Origin: JAWLDA01 sp041686855
GTDB lineage: Bacteria > Bacillota > Limnochordia > DTU080 > RSA5
Length of the DNA: 64,000 bases
Direction: 5' to 3'
Assembly (NCBI GenBank): GCA_041686855.1
Contig: JAWLDA010000015.1
Location: 1-64,000, forward strand
Positions 26,657 through 35,555 of the stretch are shown piece by piece. The position numbers were made by a program, and so were the translations under genes. The number at the start of each line of letters is the position of its first letter. The first letter of the stretch is position 1. The notes below the pieces were generated by a model. That model was not told where the DNA came from. It saw only the letters and a list, made by a program, of their open reading frames with translations, and did no database searches.

Positions 26657-27493
26657 ATGCACGGGAGCAAGCGGAGGGAGAGGGAGTGGGAGTGGGGCAT
26701 GAGACTCGTTAGAGGTGCAAGCGTACCTAAGACCCGGGACGATAGCGTCTTATCTGTACGTGACCTAAGCGTCTACTATGGCGCGGCTAAAGCGTTGGAG
26801 AGAATCAGTATGGAGATCCCCGCGTGCCAAGTGACTGCACTGATCGGCCCCTCCGGTTGCGGCAAGTCGACGTTTTTGCGCTCGATCAACCGGATGAACG
26901 ACTTGATCGACAACGTACGAGTCGAGGGCTCGGTGAGGTTAGGTGGAGAGGAGATATACGCTCCGGACATCGACGTTGTAGAGCTTCGGAAGCGAATCGG
27001 CATGGTCTTTCAACGGCCCAATCCATTCCCCAAAAGCATTTATGAGAATGTGGTCTACGCGCCGCGTCGGCACGGGTTGCGCGATGCCCAAAGGTTGCGA
27101 GAGATCGCTCGGGAGAGCCTTGAAAAGGCTGCTCTCTGGGACGAAGTGAAGGATCGGCTCTTTGACTCGGCTCTCAACCTCTCCGGCGGGCAGCAGCAAC
27201 GCCTCTGTATTGCGAGGGCTTTGGCCGTCCAGCCTGAAGTACTTCTCATGGATGAGCCTACCTCGGCGCTCGATCCGATCGCGACCGACAAGATCGAAGA
27301 GTTGATCCTCGAGTTAAAGGCGAGCTATACGATCGTGATGGTCACTCACAACATGCAGCAGGCTGGACGAATATCGGATTCGACTGCCTTCTTCCTCTCG
27401 GGGGAGTTGGTCGAGTGCGACCAGACTAACCGACTCTTTTCTAATCCGAGAGATCAACGGACCGAAGAGTATATTACCGGCAAATTCGGATAG
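26657..27493 (+). CDS. pstB: Phosphate ABC transporter ATP-binding protein PstB (copy 2)
   Basis: 278 aa with intact Walker A (GPSGCGKSTFLRSINRMND), signature LSGGQQQRLCIARALAV, Walker B VLLMDEPTSALDPIA and VMVTHNMQQAGR. It is closer to the canonical PstB than copy 1 (PTSALDP against PCSALDP). ATG 26657 follows TTAGGAG; an ATG at 26699 with a purine-rich lead is possible and would remove a charged 14-residue lead. Whether the two act as a heterodimer or alternate is unknown. Confidence 0.95.
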   Translation: MHGSKRREREWEWGMRLVRGASVPKTRDDSVLSVRDLSVYYGAAKALERISMEIPACQVTALIGPSGCGKSTFLRSINRMNDLIDNVRVEGSVRLGGEEIYAPDIDVVELRKRIGMVFQRPNPFPKSIYENVVYAPRRHGLRDAQRLREIARESLEKAALWDEVKDRLFDSALNLSGGQQQRLCIARALAVQPEVLLMDEPTSALDPIATDKIEELILELKASYTIVMVTHNMQQAGRISDSTAFFLSGELVECDQTNRLFSNPRDQRTEEYITGKFG

Positions 27494-27531
27494 TCGAGCG
27501 CTTTAAGATTGCTTGGGAGGAGTCGGGTGCG

Positions 27532-28209
27532 ATGGTGAGGGTGCGCTTTCAGCAGGAACTGCAGAACCTTCAACTCGAAATGCTCAAAATGGGGAGTATG
27601 GTCGAAAAGGCGCTTGCAGGCGCGGTCCATTCCCTCAAGTCACAAGACCTAGCAAAAGCACAAACGGTCCTTAAGAAAGATGATGAGATTGACGCGCTGG
27701 AGGCACGTCTGGAAGAAGCGTGCTTTCAACTGATCATGCTGCAGCAGCCTGTTGCGGGTGACTTGCGTACGATCGGCGCAACGCTCAAGACTTTGACCGA
27801 CTTGGAGCGCTTGGGCGATTACGCCAACAACATTGCGGAAGTGACGCTGCGTATCGGCTCACGACCGTTGATTAAGCCGCTGGTCGACATTCCCAAGATG
27901 GCCGATATGGCTTTGGCGATGGTGCGGCAGGCGCTCGACGCGTTTGTGGCGCGTGACGTCGATGCCGCCCGTGATGTGTGTCATGCTGATGACGAGATCG
28001 ATCAGGTGTACTCGCATCTCTTTGACGAGCTGGAGGCCTTGGTCTCCTCGGGAATTGAGAGCGAACGGGTGAATCAAGCGATCCATTTGCTCTTTGTCGC
28101 TCGCTATCTCGAACGCGTGGGCGATCACGCTACCAACATCGCCGAGCGGGTGATCTACATGGTGACAGGAGAGCGCGTGCCCCACCAACTCAAAGAGGCG
28201 TCCAACTAA
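27532..28209 (+). CDS. phoU: Phosphate signalling regulator PhoU
   Basis: 225 aa, all-helical, with the two tandem three-helix PhoU repeats. Each has its metal-binding E/DxxxD pattern: LKKDDEIDALEARLEEACF in the first and CHADDEIDQVYSHLFDELEA in the second, and each ends with LERLGDYANNIAE or LERVGDHATNIAERV. It links Pst transport activity to the PhoR kinase and keeps it off when phosphate is plentiful. GGAGGAG at spacing 9 from ATG 27532. Confidence 0.95.
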   Translation: MVRVRFQQELQNLQLEMLKMGSMVEKALAGAVHSLKSQDLAKAQTVLKKDDEIDALEARLEEACFQLIMLQQPVAGDLRTIGATLKTLTDLERLGDYANNIAEVTLRIGSRPLIKPLVDIPKMADMALAMVRQALDAFVARDVDAARDVCHADDEIDQVYSHLFDELEALVSSGIESERVNQAIHLLFVARYLERVGDHATNIAERVIYMVTGERVPHQLKEASN

Positions 28210-28231
28210 AGCCAGAAGGAGTTTGCTACGC

Positions 28232-29710
28232 ATGAAAGCGATCATGGTCATGTTTGACTCCCTGAACCGTCGGCACTTGCCCCCGTACGGATGCGATTGG
28301 GTGCATGCGCCCAACTTTGCTCGGCTGGCCCAGCGCAGTGTCACGTTCGATCAGAGTTACGTCTGTTCGATGCCCTGCATGCCGGCGCGCCGCGACCTGC
28401 ACACAGGGCGCCCCAACTTTCTGCACCGGTCGTGGGGCCCGCTTGAGCCCTTTGATGACTCCTTGCCCAACATTCTCGTAAAAAACGGTATTTCAGCGCA
28501 TCTGATCACTGACCACCAGCACTACTTCGAGACCGGAGGCGCCACCTATCACACGCAATACAGCACGTGGCAGTTCCACCGGGGGCAGGAGGGTGACCCC
28601 TGGATTGGCCAGGTCAAAGAGCCGTCCGTCGGTAACGCGATCGGTAACAATGCGGGCCAAGCGCGCGCACACCGTCAGGACCGGGTGAATCGTCAGTTCA
28701 TGCGGGAAGAGCACCTGCAGCCCCAGGCGAAGACCGTGGCGGCCGGGTTGGACTTTATCCGGCGCAACGCCGATCAAGAGAGTTGGTTTTTACAGATCGA
28801 GACGTTTGACCCGCACGAGCCCTTTTTCACTCAGCGGAAGTATAAGGACTTGTACCCCGAGCACTACAGCGAGTACAAGGGGCCCTTGTTCGACTGGCCG
28901 CGCTACGCCGCGGTGGAGGAGACATCGGAACAAGTGGAGCACATGCGCTACGAGTACGCTTCCCTCGTGAGCATGTGCGATGCCAAACTTGGGGATATTC
29001 TGGACGCGATGGACGAACACGAGTTGTGGGACGATACGATGTTGATCGTGTGGACGGACCACGGGTTCCTTTTGGGCGAACACGACTATTGGGCCAAGTG
29101 TTGGATGCCGTTTTACCAGGAGGTCGCGCACACACCCTTCTTTGTGTGGGACCCGCGCTCGGGCAAGCGAGGTGAGCGGCGCGGCAGCTTGGTCCAACCC
29201 TCGATCGATCTGGCTCCGACCCTTTTGGAGTACTTTGGGCTCGAGCCGACGCCCGACATGTTGGGCAAAACGCTGCGGGAGACGATCGCTTCCGACACAC
29301 CGGTGCGAGACGCGGCCATCTTTGGGCTTCACGGTCACCAGGTGAACGTGACCGACGGCCGCTACACCTATATGCGCGGACCGGCTCACGAGACGAATGC
29401 GCCGCTTTACGAGTACACGTTGATGCCGACTCACATGAACACGCTCTTCTCAGTTGAAGAGCTGCGCGGCTCCATCGAGTTGGCCTCTCCTTTCAGCTTC
29501 ACCAAGGGATGCCAAGCGATGAAGATACCAGGGCGGGGTCGCAATGGCATCCACCGTTTTGGAACGCTCCTCTTTGATCTGCAGACTGATCCGATGCAAG
29601 AGGCGCCGATAGACGACCCTGAGGTGGAACAGCGGATGACCCAGCTCCTCGTTCGTCTGATGAGAGAGTGCGACGCACCGCAGGAGCAGTTTGAGCGGCT
29701 TGGACTTTAG
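28232..29710 (+). CDS. Sulfatase-superfamily hydrolase, candidate phosphodiesterase or phosphonate monoester hydrolase
   Basis: 492 aa, cytoplasmic by sequence (no signal peptide). The formylglycine signature is complete: CMPARRDLHTGR from Cys49, so the enzyme needs oxidation of Cys49 by a maturation enzyme. Metal ligands are visible in MFDSLNRR (Asp9) and IVWTDHGFLLGEHDYW. Phosphonate monoester hydrolases and phosphodiesterases in this superfamily share this signature with sulfatases. Its place between phoU and phoB, 22 nt and 18 nt away, argues for hydrolysis of a phosphorus ester rather than a sulfate ester. AAGGAG at spacing 10 favours ATG 28232 over TTG 28223. Confidence 0.8.
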   Translation: MKAIMVMFDSLNRRHLPPYGCDWVHAPNFARLAQRSVTFDQSYVCSMPCMPARRDLHTGRPNFLHRSWGPLEPFDDSLPNILVKNGISAHLITDHQHYFETGGATYHTQYSTWQFHRGQEGDPWIGQVKEPSVGNAIGNNAGQARAHRQDRVNRQFMREEHLQPQAKTVAAGLDFIRRNADQESWFLQIETFDPHEPFFTQRKYKDLYPEHYSEYKGPLFDWPRYAAVEETSEQVEHMRYEYASLVSMCDAKLGDILDAMDEHELWDDTMLIVWTDHGFLLGEHDYWAKCWMPFYQEVAHTPFFVWDPRSGKRGERRGSLVQPSIDLAPTLLEYFGLEPTPDMLGKTLRETIASDTPVRDAAIFGLHGHQVNVTDGRYTYMRGPAHETNAPLYEYTLMPTHMNTLFSVEELRGSIELASPFSFTKGCQAMKIPGRGRNGIHRFGTLLFDLQTDPMQEAPIDDPEVEQRMTQLLVRLMRECDAPQEQFERLGL

Positions 29711-29728
29711 CGCGGGACGGGAGACGGT

Positions 29729-30421
29729 ATGGGGAAGCGAATTTTAGTCGTCGACGACGAACCTTCGATCGTTGAGCTCATCCGGGTCAACCTCGAGGAC
29801 GCCGGCTACGACGTCGATGAAGCTGTCACTGGAAACGAGGCGCTCAGCGCCTTTCAACAAAACACTTACGACCTGTTGGTGCTCGATCTCATGTTGCCCG
29901 GTGTGGACGGCTTCGAGGTGTGTCGGCAGGTGCGCAAGGTGAGTAGCATACCCATCATCATGTTGACGGCCAAAGCAGACGAGATCGACCGTGTGCTTGG
30001 GTTGGAGTTAGGCGCGGACGACTATATCGTCAAACCGTTTAGTCCCCGTGAGTTTGTGGCCCGCGTCAAAGCGGTCCTGCGGCGCATACCCTCGTCCCCA
30101 CAGAGCAGCGAGGTGCTTGAATACGGACGCCTCCGACTGAATCTTGAGCGCCGTTCGGTGGAGATCGACGGGGAGCAGCTTCAATTGACGCCTAAGGAGT
30201 TTGACCTCCTGCAGGTGCTCGTTAGACACCCCGGCAGAATCTTTGAGCGGGAGTTCCTCCTGGAGCAGTTGTGGGAGTATGACTACATGGGCGGAACGCG
30301 CACAGTGGACGTGCACATTCGCCGACTGCGGCAGAAGTTGACTGAACATCCCTCCTATGCGGACGCGATCGAGACCGTTCACGGTATTGGCTACCGCATG
30401 CAGGAGAGGCCGCCCCAGTGA
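29729..30421 (+). CDS. phoB: Response regulator, PhoB/PhoP type
   Basis: 230 aa OmpR-family regulator. Receiver domain with acidic pair Asp9-Asp10, phosphorylation site Asp53 (LLVLDLMLPGVDG) and switch lysine in YIVKPFSPREF. The C-terminal winged helix runs from about 130 and ends with TVDVHIRRLRQKLTEHPS and VHGIGYRM. It activates phosphate-starvation genes, presumably including the pst operon in which it sits. ATG 29729 follows GGGACGGGAG. It overlaps phoR by 4 nt. Confidence 0.92.
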   Translation: MGKRILVVDDEPSIVELIRVNLEDAGYDVDEAVTGNEALSAFQQNTYDLLVLDLMLPGVDGFEVCRQVRKVSSIPIIMLTAKADEIDRVLGLELGADDYIVKPFSPREFVARVKAVLRRIPSSPQSSEVLEYGRLRLNLERRSVEIDGEQLQLTPKEFDLLQVLVRHPGRIFEREFLLEQLWEYDYMGGTRTVDVHIRRLRQKLTEHPSYADAIETVHGIGYRMQERPPQ

Positions 30422-31719
30422 GCGTTGCTACCGCCCTTCGCATCCAAATGGCCTGGGGCGCCTCTCTAGTTGGCACAGCTGCCGGGGCGTGGGCCATGAC
30501 AAGATTCGGTTGGTCGAGCGCGATCGGGTGGTTCGGCATCCTGATTGCCGTCTCTGGGGCGCTTTGGGCGGCGCGGCAGATCAAAGGGACCACCGCTCCC
30601 TTGCCGGACGGCTCACGTGAAGAGAGCGCGGAGGACGCGGCGAGGCTCACTCGCCGTGAAGCGATGCTCGACGCGATCCTTCAAAGTCAACCCGACCCTG
30701 TGATTGCGGTCGATCGCCACCTCAACCTACTCTTTGCAAACAAAAGCGCGGAAGAGCTATTTCGTCGGGGAGATGGGGAGGGCTCCGATCTGGTTGGTCG
30801 CCCGGCGATGGAGGTGTTGCGCGACCATGAATTGGTTGCCTCATTACGTACGGGTGTTGCGTCACGACAAACCGCGACGGCTACGCTCGAAGTGGGCAAC
30901 GAAGCGACGCGCATCTATCACCTTACCGTTACGCCGATTAATGTGGCAACTCACGACTTGGTCGGCGCAGTCTGTGTGCTACACGATCAGACGGCGCTGC
31001 GCCGACTTGAGCGGATTCGCTCAGACTTCGTCGCCAACGTGTCGCACGAATTGAGGACGCCTCTCACTGCGATCCACGGGTTTATCGAGACGCTGCAGAG
31101 CGGTTCGCACAAGGATCCGAACCGGCTCACCCGTTACCTCGATATCATGCACCAGGAGACGACTCGTCTCGCGGCGCTCATTACGGACCTCCTCCACCTC
31201 TCTCGCTTGGAGTCGCCTGACGCTGACCTCAACGTCGAGCCGGTCGACCTGTCGGAGTTGGCGAGTGGCGTGGTCGAGCTGTACCGACGCCCCGCTGAGA
31301 CCAAGAACCTCCACCTCACCATGGAGCGTGAGGCGGGGCTGCCGAATGTGAGGGCGGATGCCGGCTTGATCCGTCAGGCGCTGCTCAACCTCGTCGACAA
31401 CGCACTGAAGTACACAGAGTCCGGGGGGCAGGTAAACGTAGCCATTGCCCGTGACAACTTTGGCGTGCGCGCCACCGTGAGTGACACGGGTGTCGGAATT
31501 CCGCCAAACGCGCTCGATCGTGTCTTCGAGCGATTCTACCGAGTCGACAAGGCGCGCTCTCGCAAAGAGGGCGGGACCGGATTGGGTTTGTCCATTGTGA
31601 AACACACGGTCGAGAGTCATCGCGGGCGGATGGGAATCGAGAGCGTTCCAGGTGAAGGGACGTCGATCTGGTTTTCACTCCCCGTTTGGGAAAGGAACCC
31701 GTCGCACCTTGTGCAATAA
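30418..31719 (+). CDS. phoR: Sensor histidine kinase, PhoR type
   Basis: 433 aa. Two closely spaced N-terminal helices (SLVGTAAGAWAMTRFG, SAIGWFGILIAVSGALWAA) with no large extracellular sensor, then a PAS domain (ILQSQPDPVIAVDRHLNLLF). The phosphoacceptor is His210 in FVANVSHELRTPLTAIHGF. The ATPase has LLNLVDNALKYTESGG, GVGIPPNALDRVFERFYRVD and GGTGLGLSIVKHTV. This is the PhoR layout, in which Pst and PhoU rather than an external domain provide the signal. GTG start overlapping the phoB stop. Confidence 0.92.
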   Translation: MSVATALRIQMAWGASLVGTAAGAWAMTRFGWSSAIGWFGILIAVSGALWAARQIKGTTAPLPDGSREESAEDAARLTRREAMLDAILQSQPDPVIAVDRHLNLLFANKSAEELFRRGDGEGSDLVGRPAMEVLRDHELVASLRTGVASRQTATATLEVGNEATRIYHLTVTPINVATHDLVGAVCVLHDQTALRRLERIRSDFVANVSHELRTPLTAIHGFIETLQSGSHKDPNRLTRYLDIMHQETTRLAALITDLLHLSRLESPDADLNVEPVDLSELASGVVELYRRPAETKNLHLTMEREAGLPNVRADAGLIRQALLNLVDNALKYTESGGQVNVAIARDNFGVRATVSDTGVGIPPNALDRVFERFYRVDKARSRKEGGTGLGLSIVKHTVESHRGRMGIESVPGEGTSIWFSLPVWERNPSHLVQ

Positions 31720-31784
31720 CATTATTAGAGCTGTGCGTGCTCTCGTTGGACGCACAAATGAATCTAATCGGGATCTGATTCCAG

Positions 31785-33671
31785 ATGCAAACCGTCTTAC
31801 GCCTCCTCGGCTACATTCGCCCGTACAAAGGACTCTTCGTACTCGCTCTCCTCGGCGTCATCTTAATGAGCGCCACCGAAGTGCTCAAACCGCTTCTGAT
31901 CAAGTTCGTCGTCGACGACGTGATCGTCGGACAAAGGTTAGACTCGCTCGTCCCGCTGGTTACAGCGATTATCCTTACCGCGGCGGCTCACGCCGGTCTC
32001 TTTTACGGAGGGACCTACCTGCGGCGCTACATTGGGGAGCGCATCGTCTACGACCTGCGAAACGCCCTCTATCACCACCTCCATTATTTAGAAGCCAAAT
32101 TTCACGACACGTCCCGTACCGGTGAGCTCATGTCGCGCGTCACGAGCGACGTACACTCAATCCGTCGGTTCATGGGTTTTGGCCTCTTGATGATTGTCCG
32201 GATCGTTGCGCGGGTCGCTTTTGTCGCAGGCGCGGCGCTCATCCTCAGTTGGAAGTTGACGCTCTTTGTCATGCTCGTTGCGCCCCTCCTCTATCTAACC
32301 GTTCGGCACTTCCAACGCCAAGTCGAATCGGCCTATTTGGCCTTTCAAAAAAAGATGGCAAGCATGACGGCGACCCTGCAGGAGAATATCACGGGAGTGC
32401 GCGTCGTACGCTCCTTTGGCCAGGAAGCCAGAGAAGAGTCGAAGTTTGAGACTGAGAACTACGGCGTCTTTGAACGTTCGGTAGACGCAGTGCGCATTCG
32501 CGCCAATCACGCTCCCATGATCGAGTTTTGGTCACTCCTCAGCCGCGGCATACTCCTGGTGGCGGGTGGCTGGTTCGTCATACAGGGCGAGATCACGATC
32601 GGGACGTTCGTCGCCTTCGACGGATTTCTCGGTCGATTGATGCAACCTTTCCGGCAGCTCCCGGAGATCTTTGACATGTTGGGTGAGGGTAAGGCCTCGG
32701 GCGAGCGCATCTTTGAGATCCTTGACACCAAGCCTTCGATTGAGTTCGGCGTCTCCTCTCGCAAACTCGATCGACCTGAAGGACGCGTCACCTTTGAGAA
32801 CGTCTCGTTCAACTACGAGGTTGTGGTGCACCCCGAGGGCGGTGGCGCCATGTCCGTCGCAGCCATGGGGATGGGCGGCGGAGGTGGGCCCGGGGGCGGC
32901 GGGCGCCGTATGGGTGGCGCGCCCAGCTCCAAAAACCAAGATCGGCGCCTGGTCGCCGGCAAAGCTAGGGAGCTTCCGGCGATTCGCAATATCGCCTTAG
33001 ATGTGAAGCCCAAAGAGACAGTGGCCATTTTAGGCCAGACCGGATCGGGCAAGAGCACCCTGATGCACATGATCAATCGAACCTACGACCCCGATGAGGG
33101 ACGGATCCTCTTGGACGGGGTAGATTTACGCGAGTTGCCGGTGCAGCGCCTGCGCCGCCATATCGCGGTGGTACCTCAGGAGAGCTTCCTCTTTTCGACA
33201 ACTGTCTTTGAAAACATTGCATACGGCCGACCGGACGCATCCTTGGACGAGGTGATCGAGGCGGCCGAAAAAGCGCAGGCTCATGAGTTTATCTCAGCTC
33301 TACCGCACGGGTACGAGACGGTGATCGGTGAGCGCGGCGCCGGGTTGTCCGGCGGGCAGCGACAGAGGCTCACGCTGGCCCGGGCGATCCTCTTGCGCCC
33401 GGCGATCCTCGTCATTGACGATGCAACGTCGGCCGTGGATATGGAGACGGAGTACCTCATTTGGGACGCCCTCAAAGAAGTCGTCAAGGAGAGCACGACA
33501 TTTGTGGTCGCGCAGCGCATTTCGACCGCCCGCAACGCGGATCGCATTATCGTCATCGAGGATGGCCGCATTGTCGAAGACGGCACGCACGAAACCCTCC
33601 TCAAACAAAATGGCGTCTACCGTCGGATCTACGATGTCCAAGAGGAAGGCCATTTCGATCGGACCGGCTAG
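31785..33671 (+). CDS. ABC exporter half-transporter with degenerate catalytic site and glycine-rich insertion
   Basis: 628 aa: six-helix exporter domain (1-320) fused to an ABC ATPase. Walker A is GQTGSGKST (about 416), the signature LSGGQRQRLTLARAI is canonical, but Walker B reads ILVIDDATSAVD, with Asp in place of the catalytic Glu. Between the A-loop tyrosine (SFNYE, about 345) and the next strand (IRNIALDVKP) lies an extra segment of about 50 residues rich in Gly and Met (AAMGMGGGGGPGGGGRRMGG). The partner gene at 33729 starts 57 nt later. Together they form a heterodimeric multidrug or lipid exporter like TM287/288 or BmrCD. Confidence 0.88.
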   Translation: MQTVLRLLGYIRPYKGLFVLALLGVILMSATEVLKPLLIKFVVDDVIVGQRLDSLVPLVTAIILTAAAHAGLFYGGTYLRRYIGERIVYDLRNALYHHLHYLEAKFHDTSRTGELMSRVTSDVHSIRRFMGFGLLMIVRIVARVAFVAGAALILSWKLTLFVMLVAPLLYLTVRHFQRQVESAYLAFQKKMASMTATLQENITGVRVVRSFGQEAREESKFETENYGVFERSVDAVRIRANHAPMIEFWSLLSRGILLVAGGWFVIQGEITIGTFVAFDGFLGRLMQPFRQLPEIFDMLGEGKASGERIFEILDTKPSIEFGVSSRKLDRPEGRVTFENVSFNYEVVVHPEGGGAMSVAAMGMGGGGGPGGGGRRMGGAPSSKNQDRRLVAGKARELPAIRNIALDVKPKETVAILGQTGSGKSTLMHMINRTYDPDEGRILLDGVDLRELPVQRLRRHIAVVPQESFLFSTTVFENIAYGRPDASLDEVIEAAEKAQAHEFISALPHGYETVIGERGAGLSGGQRQRLTLARAILLRPAILVIDDATSAVDMETEYLIWDALKEVVKESTTFVVAQRISTARNADRIIVIEDGRIVEDGTHETLLKQNGVYRRIYDVQEEGHFDRTG

Positions 33672-33728
33672 ACGACGCACCGGGCGAGCGGTCCTAGGCG
33701 GGAACGGGTAGAAGGGAGCCTCTTAGAC

Positions 33729-35519
33729 GTGGCACGCATCGAGTTTCAACTCAACATGGCAGAAGAACAGGCCGACTTCAACAAAGGGTACTTCATGCGC
33801 CTTATGCGCTATTTGGCCGCCTATCGGCGGCAGTGCCTGTTCGCGCTCCTCTTTGTCGTACTGGGCGCGGGCGGCGAGGTTGCTATTCCGTACTTGATTC
33901 GAGTCGGTATCGACAACCACATCATGGTCGGCGATTTTTCAGGTCTTCTAGGCGTCTTCGGCATCTTTCTGGCCGTGCTTGGGGTGACGACCATCGCCCG
34001 ACGACAACAGATCTACCTCACTGCCTGGATCGGTCAGAGAGTGCTCTATCAGTTGCGCCAGGAAGTCTTCGCACATCTGCAGCGGCTGTCGTTTCGCTAC
34101 TTTGACAGCCAGCCTTCGGGCAAGATCATGTCTCGATTGACGAGCGATGTCCGCTATTTACAGGACTTTCTTACGAACGGCTTGACGACGCTCTTTGCTG
34201 CGATCGTGAGCGTCGTAGCGATCCTCATCGTCCTTTTCACACTCCATGCAAAACTGGCCGCACTCTCGTTGATCACCCTCCCCGTCGTGTTGGTCACCGT
34301 GATATCGCTGAGAGTGCGGATCAAGCAGGCCCACCTTATGGTGCGAGAGACGATGGCCAACATCAACGCCAACTTACAAGAGAGCATCTCAGGGGTGCGG
34401 TTAGTCCAAGCGTACGCACGGCAAAAGGTGAACGAAGGTCACTTTGAAAGGATTAACCGGCGCAACTTTCAAGCGACGATGCGGTCGTGGCTGTTGGCCG
34501 GCGCCTTTAACCCGGCGGTCGAGCTGACTAGCGCCGGGGCTACCGTCCTCATCCTTTGGTACGGCGCGCGTGCCGTCTCCTCAGGGAGTATGGCGGAAGG
34601 GGTGACTGTCGGTATCATTGTCGCCTTCGTGGCGTACCTACAGCAGTTTTACGACCCGGTGCGAGAGCTCTCCAACATCTACAACGGTATGCAGTCCGCG
34701 ATGGCCTCCGCCGACAAGATCTTTAACCTACTCGACACGCCGATCGAAATCGTCGAGCGTCCCAGCGCTTACGATGTGACCGATGTGAAAGGGCGCGTGC
34801 AGTTTGACAATGTCACCTTTGGTTACTCATCGGCAGAGCCGGTGCTGCACAACATCAACCTAGACGTCGCGCCCGGCGAGACGATCGCCTTGGTCGGCCC
34901 GACCGGCGCCGGGAAGAGTTCGATCATCAACCTCGTCGCTCGGTTTTACGACCCTCAGGAGGGGAAGGTGACCCTGGATGGACACGATCTCCGGGACGTG
35001 ACACTCAGTTCGCTGCGGCGGCACATCGCGATCGTCTTGCAAGACAACTTCCTCTTCTCGGGGAGTGTCCGAGAGAATATAAGCTATGGGCGCGAAGACG
35101 CCACGCCCGAAGAGGTCGAGGCGGCTGCTAAGGCCGTGTATGCACACGATTTCATTCAGCGCCTGCCCAAAGGGTACGACACGGAGGTTCACGAGCGCGG
35201 CGGACAACTCTCCGAAGGTCAGCGGCAACTGATCGCGTTCGCACGGGCGATCCTCATGAATCCGAGCGTCCTCATTCTCGACGAAGCCACGTCTCACGTC
35301 GATCCGATGACTGAGGCCTTGGTCCAGCGGGCACTGGAGAAGCTGCTTGCCGGTCGGACGGCGTTTGTGGTGGCCCACCGCCTATCGACGATTCGCAACG
35401 CGGACCGCATTCTTGTCATCAGCGACGGCGTGATCGCCCAGATGGGAAATCATGACGAACTGATGGCCGAGGAAGGTCTCTACAAAGAGTTGAATGAAGT
35501 GTCGTTCAAGTACACGTAA
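33729..35519 (+). CDS. ABC exporter half-transporter, catalytic partner
   Basis: 596 aa exporter domain plus ATPase without any insertion. Walker A GPTGAGKSS and Walker B VLILDEATSHVDP (catalytic Glu present), but the signature is LSEGQRQLIAFARAI, with Glu in place of the second Gly. In the dimer its intact Walker sites pair with the intact LSGGQ of the partner, while its altered signature faces the partner's Asp site. So one ATP site is active and one degenerate, a coherent heterodimer pattern. GTG 33729 with GAAGGGAG upstream. Confidence 0.9.
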   Translation: MARIEFQLNMAEEQADFNKGYFMRLMRYLAAYRRQCLFALLFVVLGAGGEVAIPYLIRVGIDNHIMVGDFSGLLGVFGIFLAVLGVTTIARRQQIYLTAWIGQRVLYQLRQEVFAHLQRLSFRYFDSQPSGKIMSRLTSDVRYLQDFLTNGLTTLFAAIVSVVAILIVLFTLHAKLAALSLITLPVVLVTVISLRVRIKQAHLMVRETMANINANLQESISGVRLVQAYARQKVNEGHFERINRRNFQATMRSWLLAGAFNPAVELTSAGATVLILWYGARAVSSGSMAEGVTVGIIVAFVAYLQQFYDPVRELSNIYNGMQSAMASADKIFNLLDTPIEIVERPSAYDVTDVKGRVQFDNVTFGYSSAEPVLHNINLDVAPGETIALVGPTGAGKSSIINLVARFYDPQEGKVTLDGHDLRDVTLSSLRRHIAIVLQDNFLFSGSVRENISYGREDATPEEVEAAAKAVYAHDFIQRLPKGYDTEVHERGGQLSEGQRQLIAFARAILMNPSVLILDEATSHVDPMTEALVQRALEKLLAGRTAFVVAHRLSTIRNADRILVISDGVIAQMGNHDELMAEEGLYKELNEVSFKYT

Positions 35520-35555
35520 TACTGATCGCAAGCGAAAAAGGGGGGTGCCGACAGC

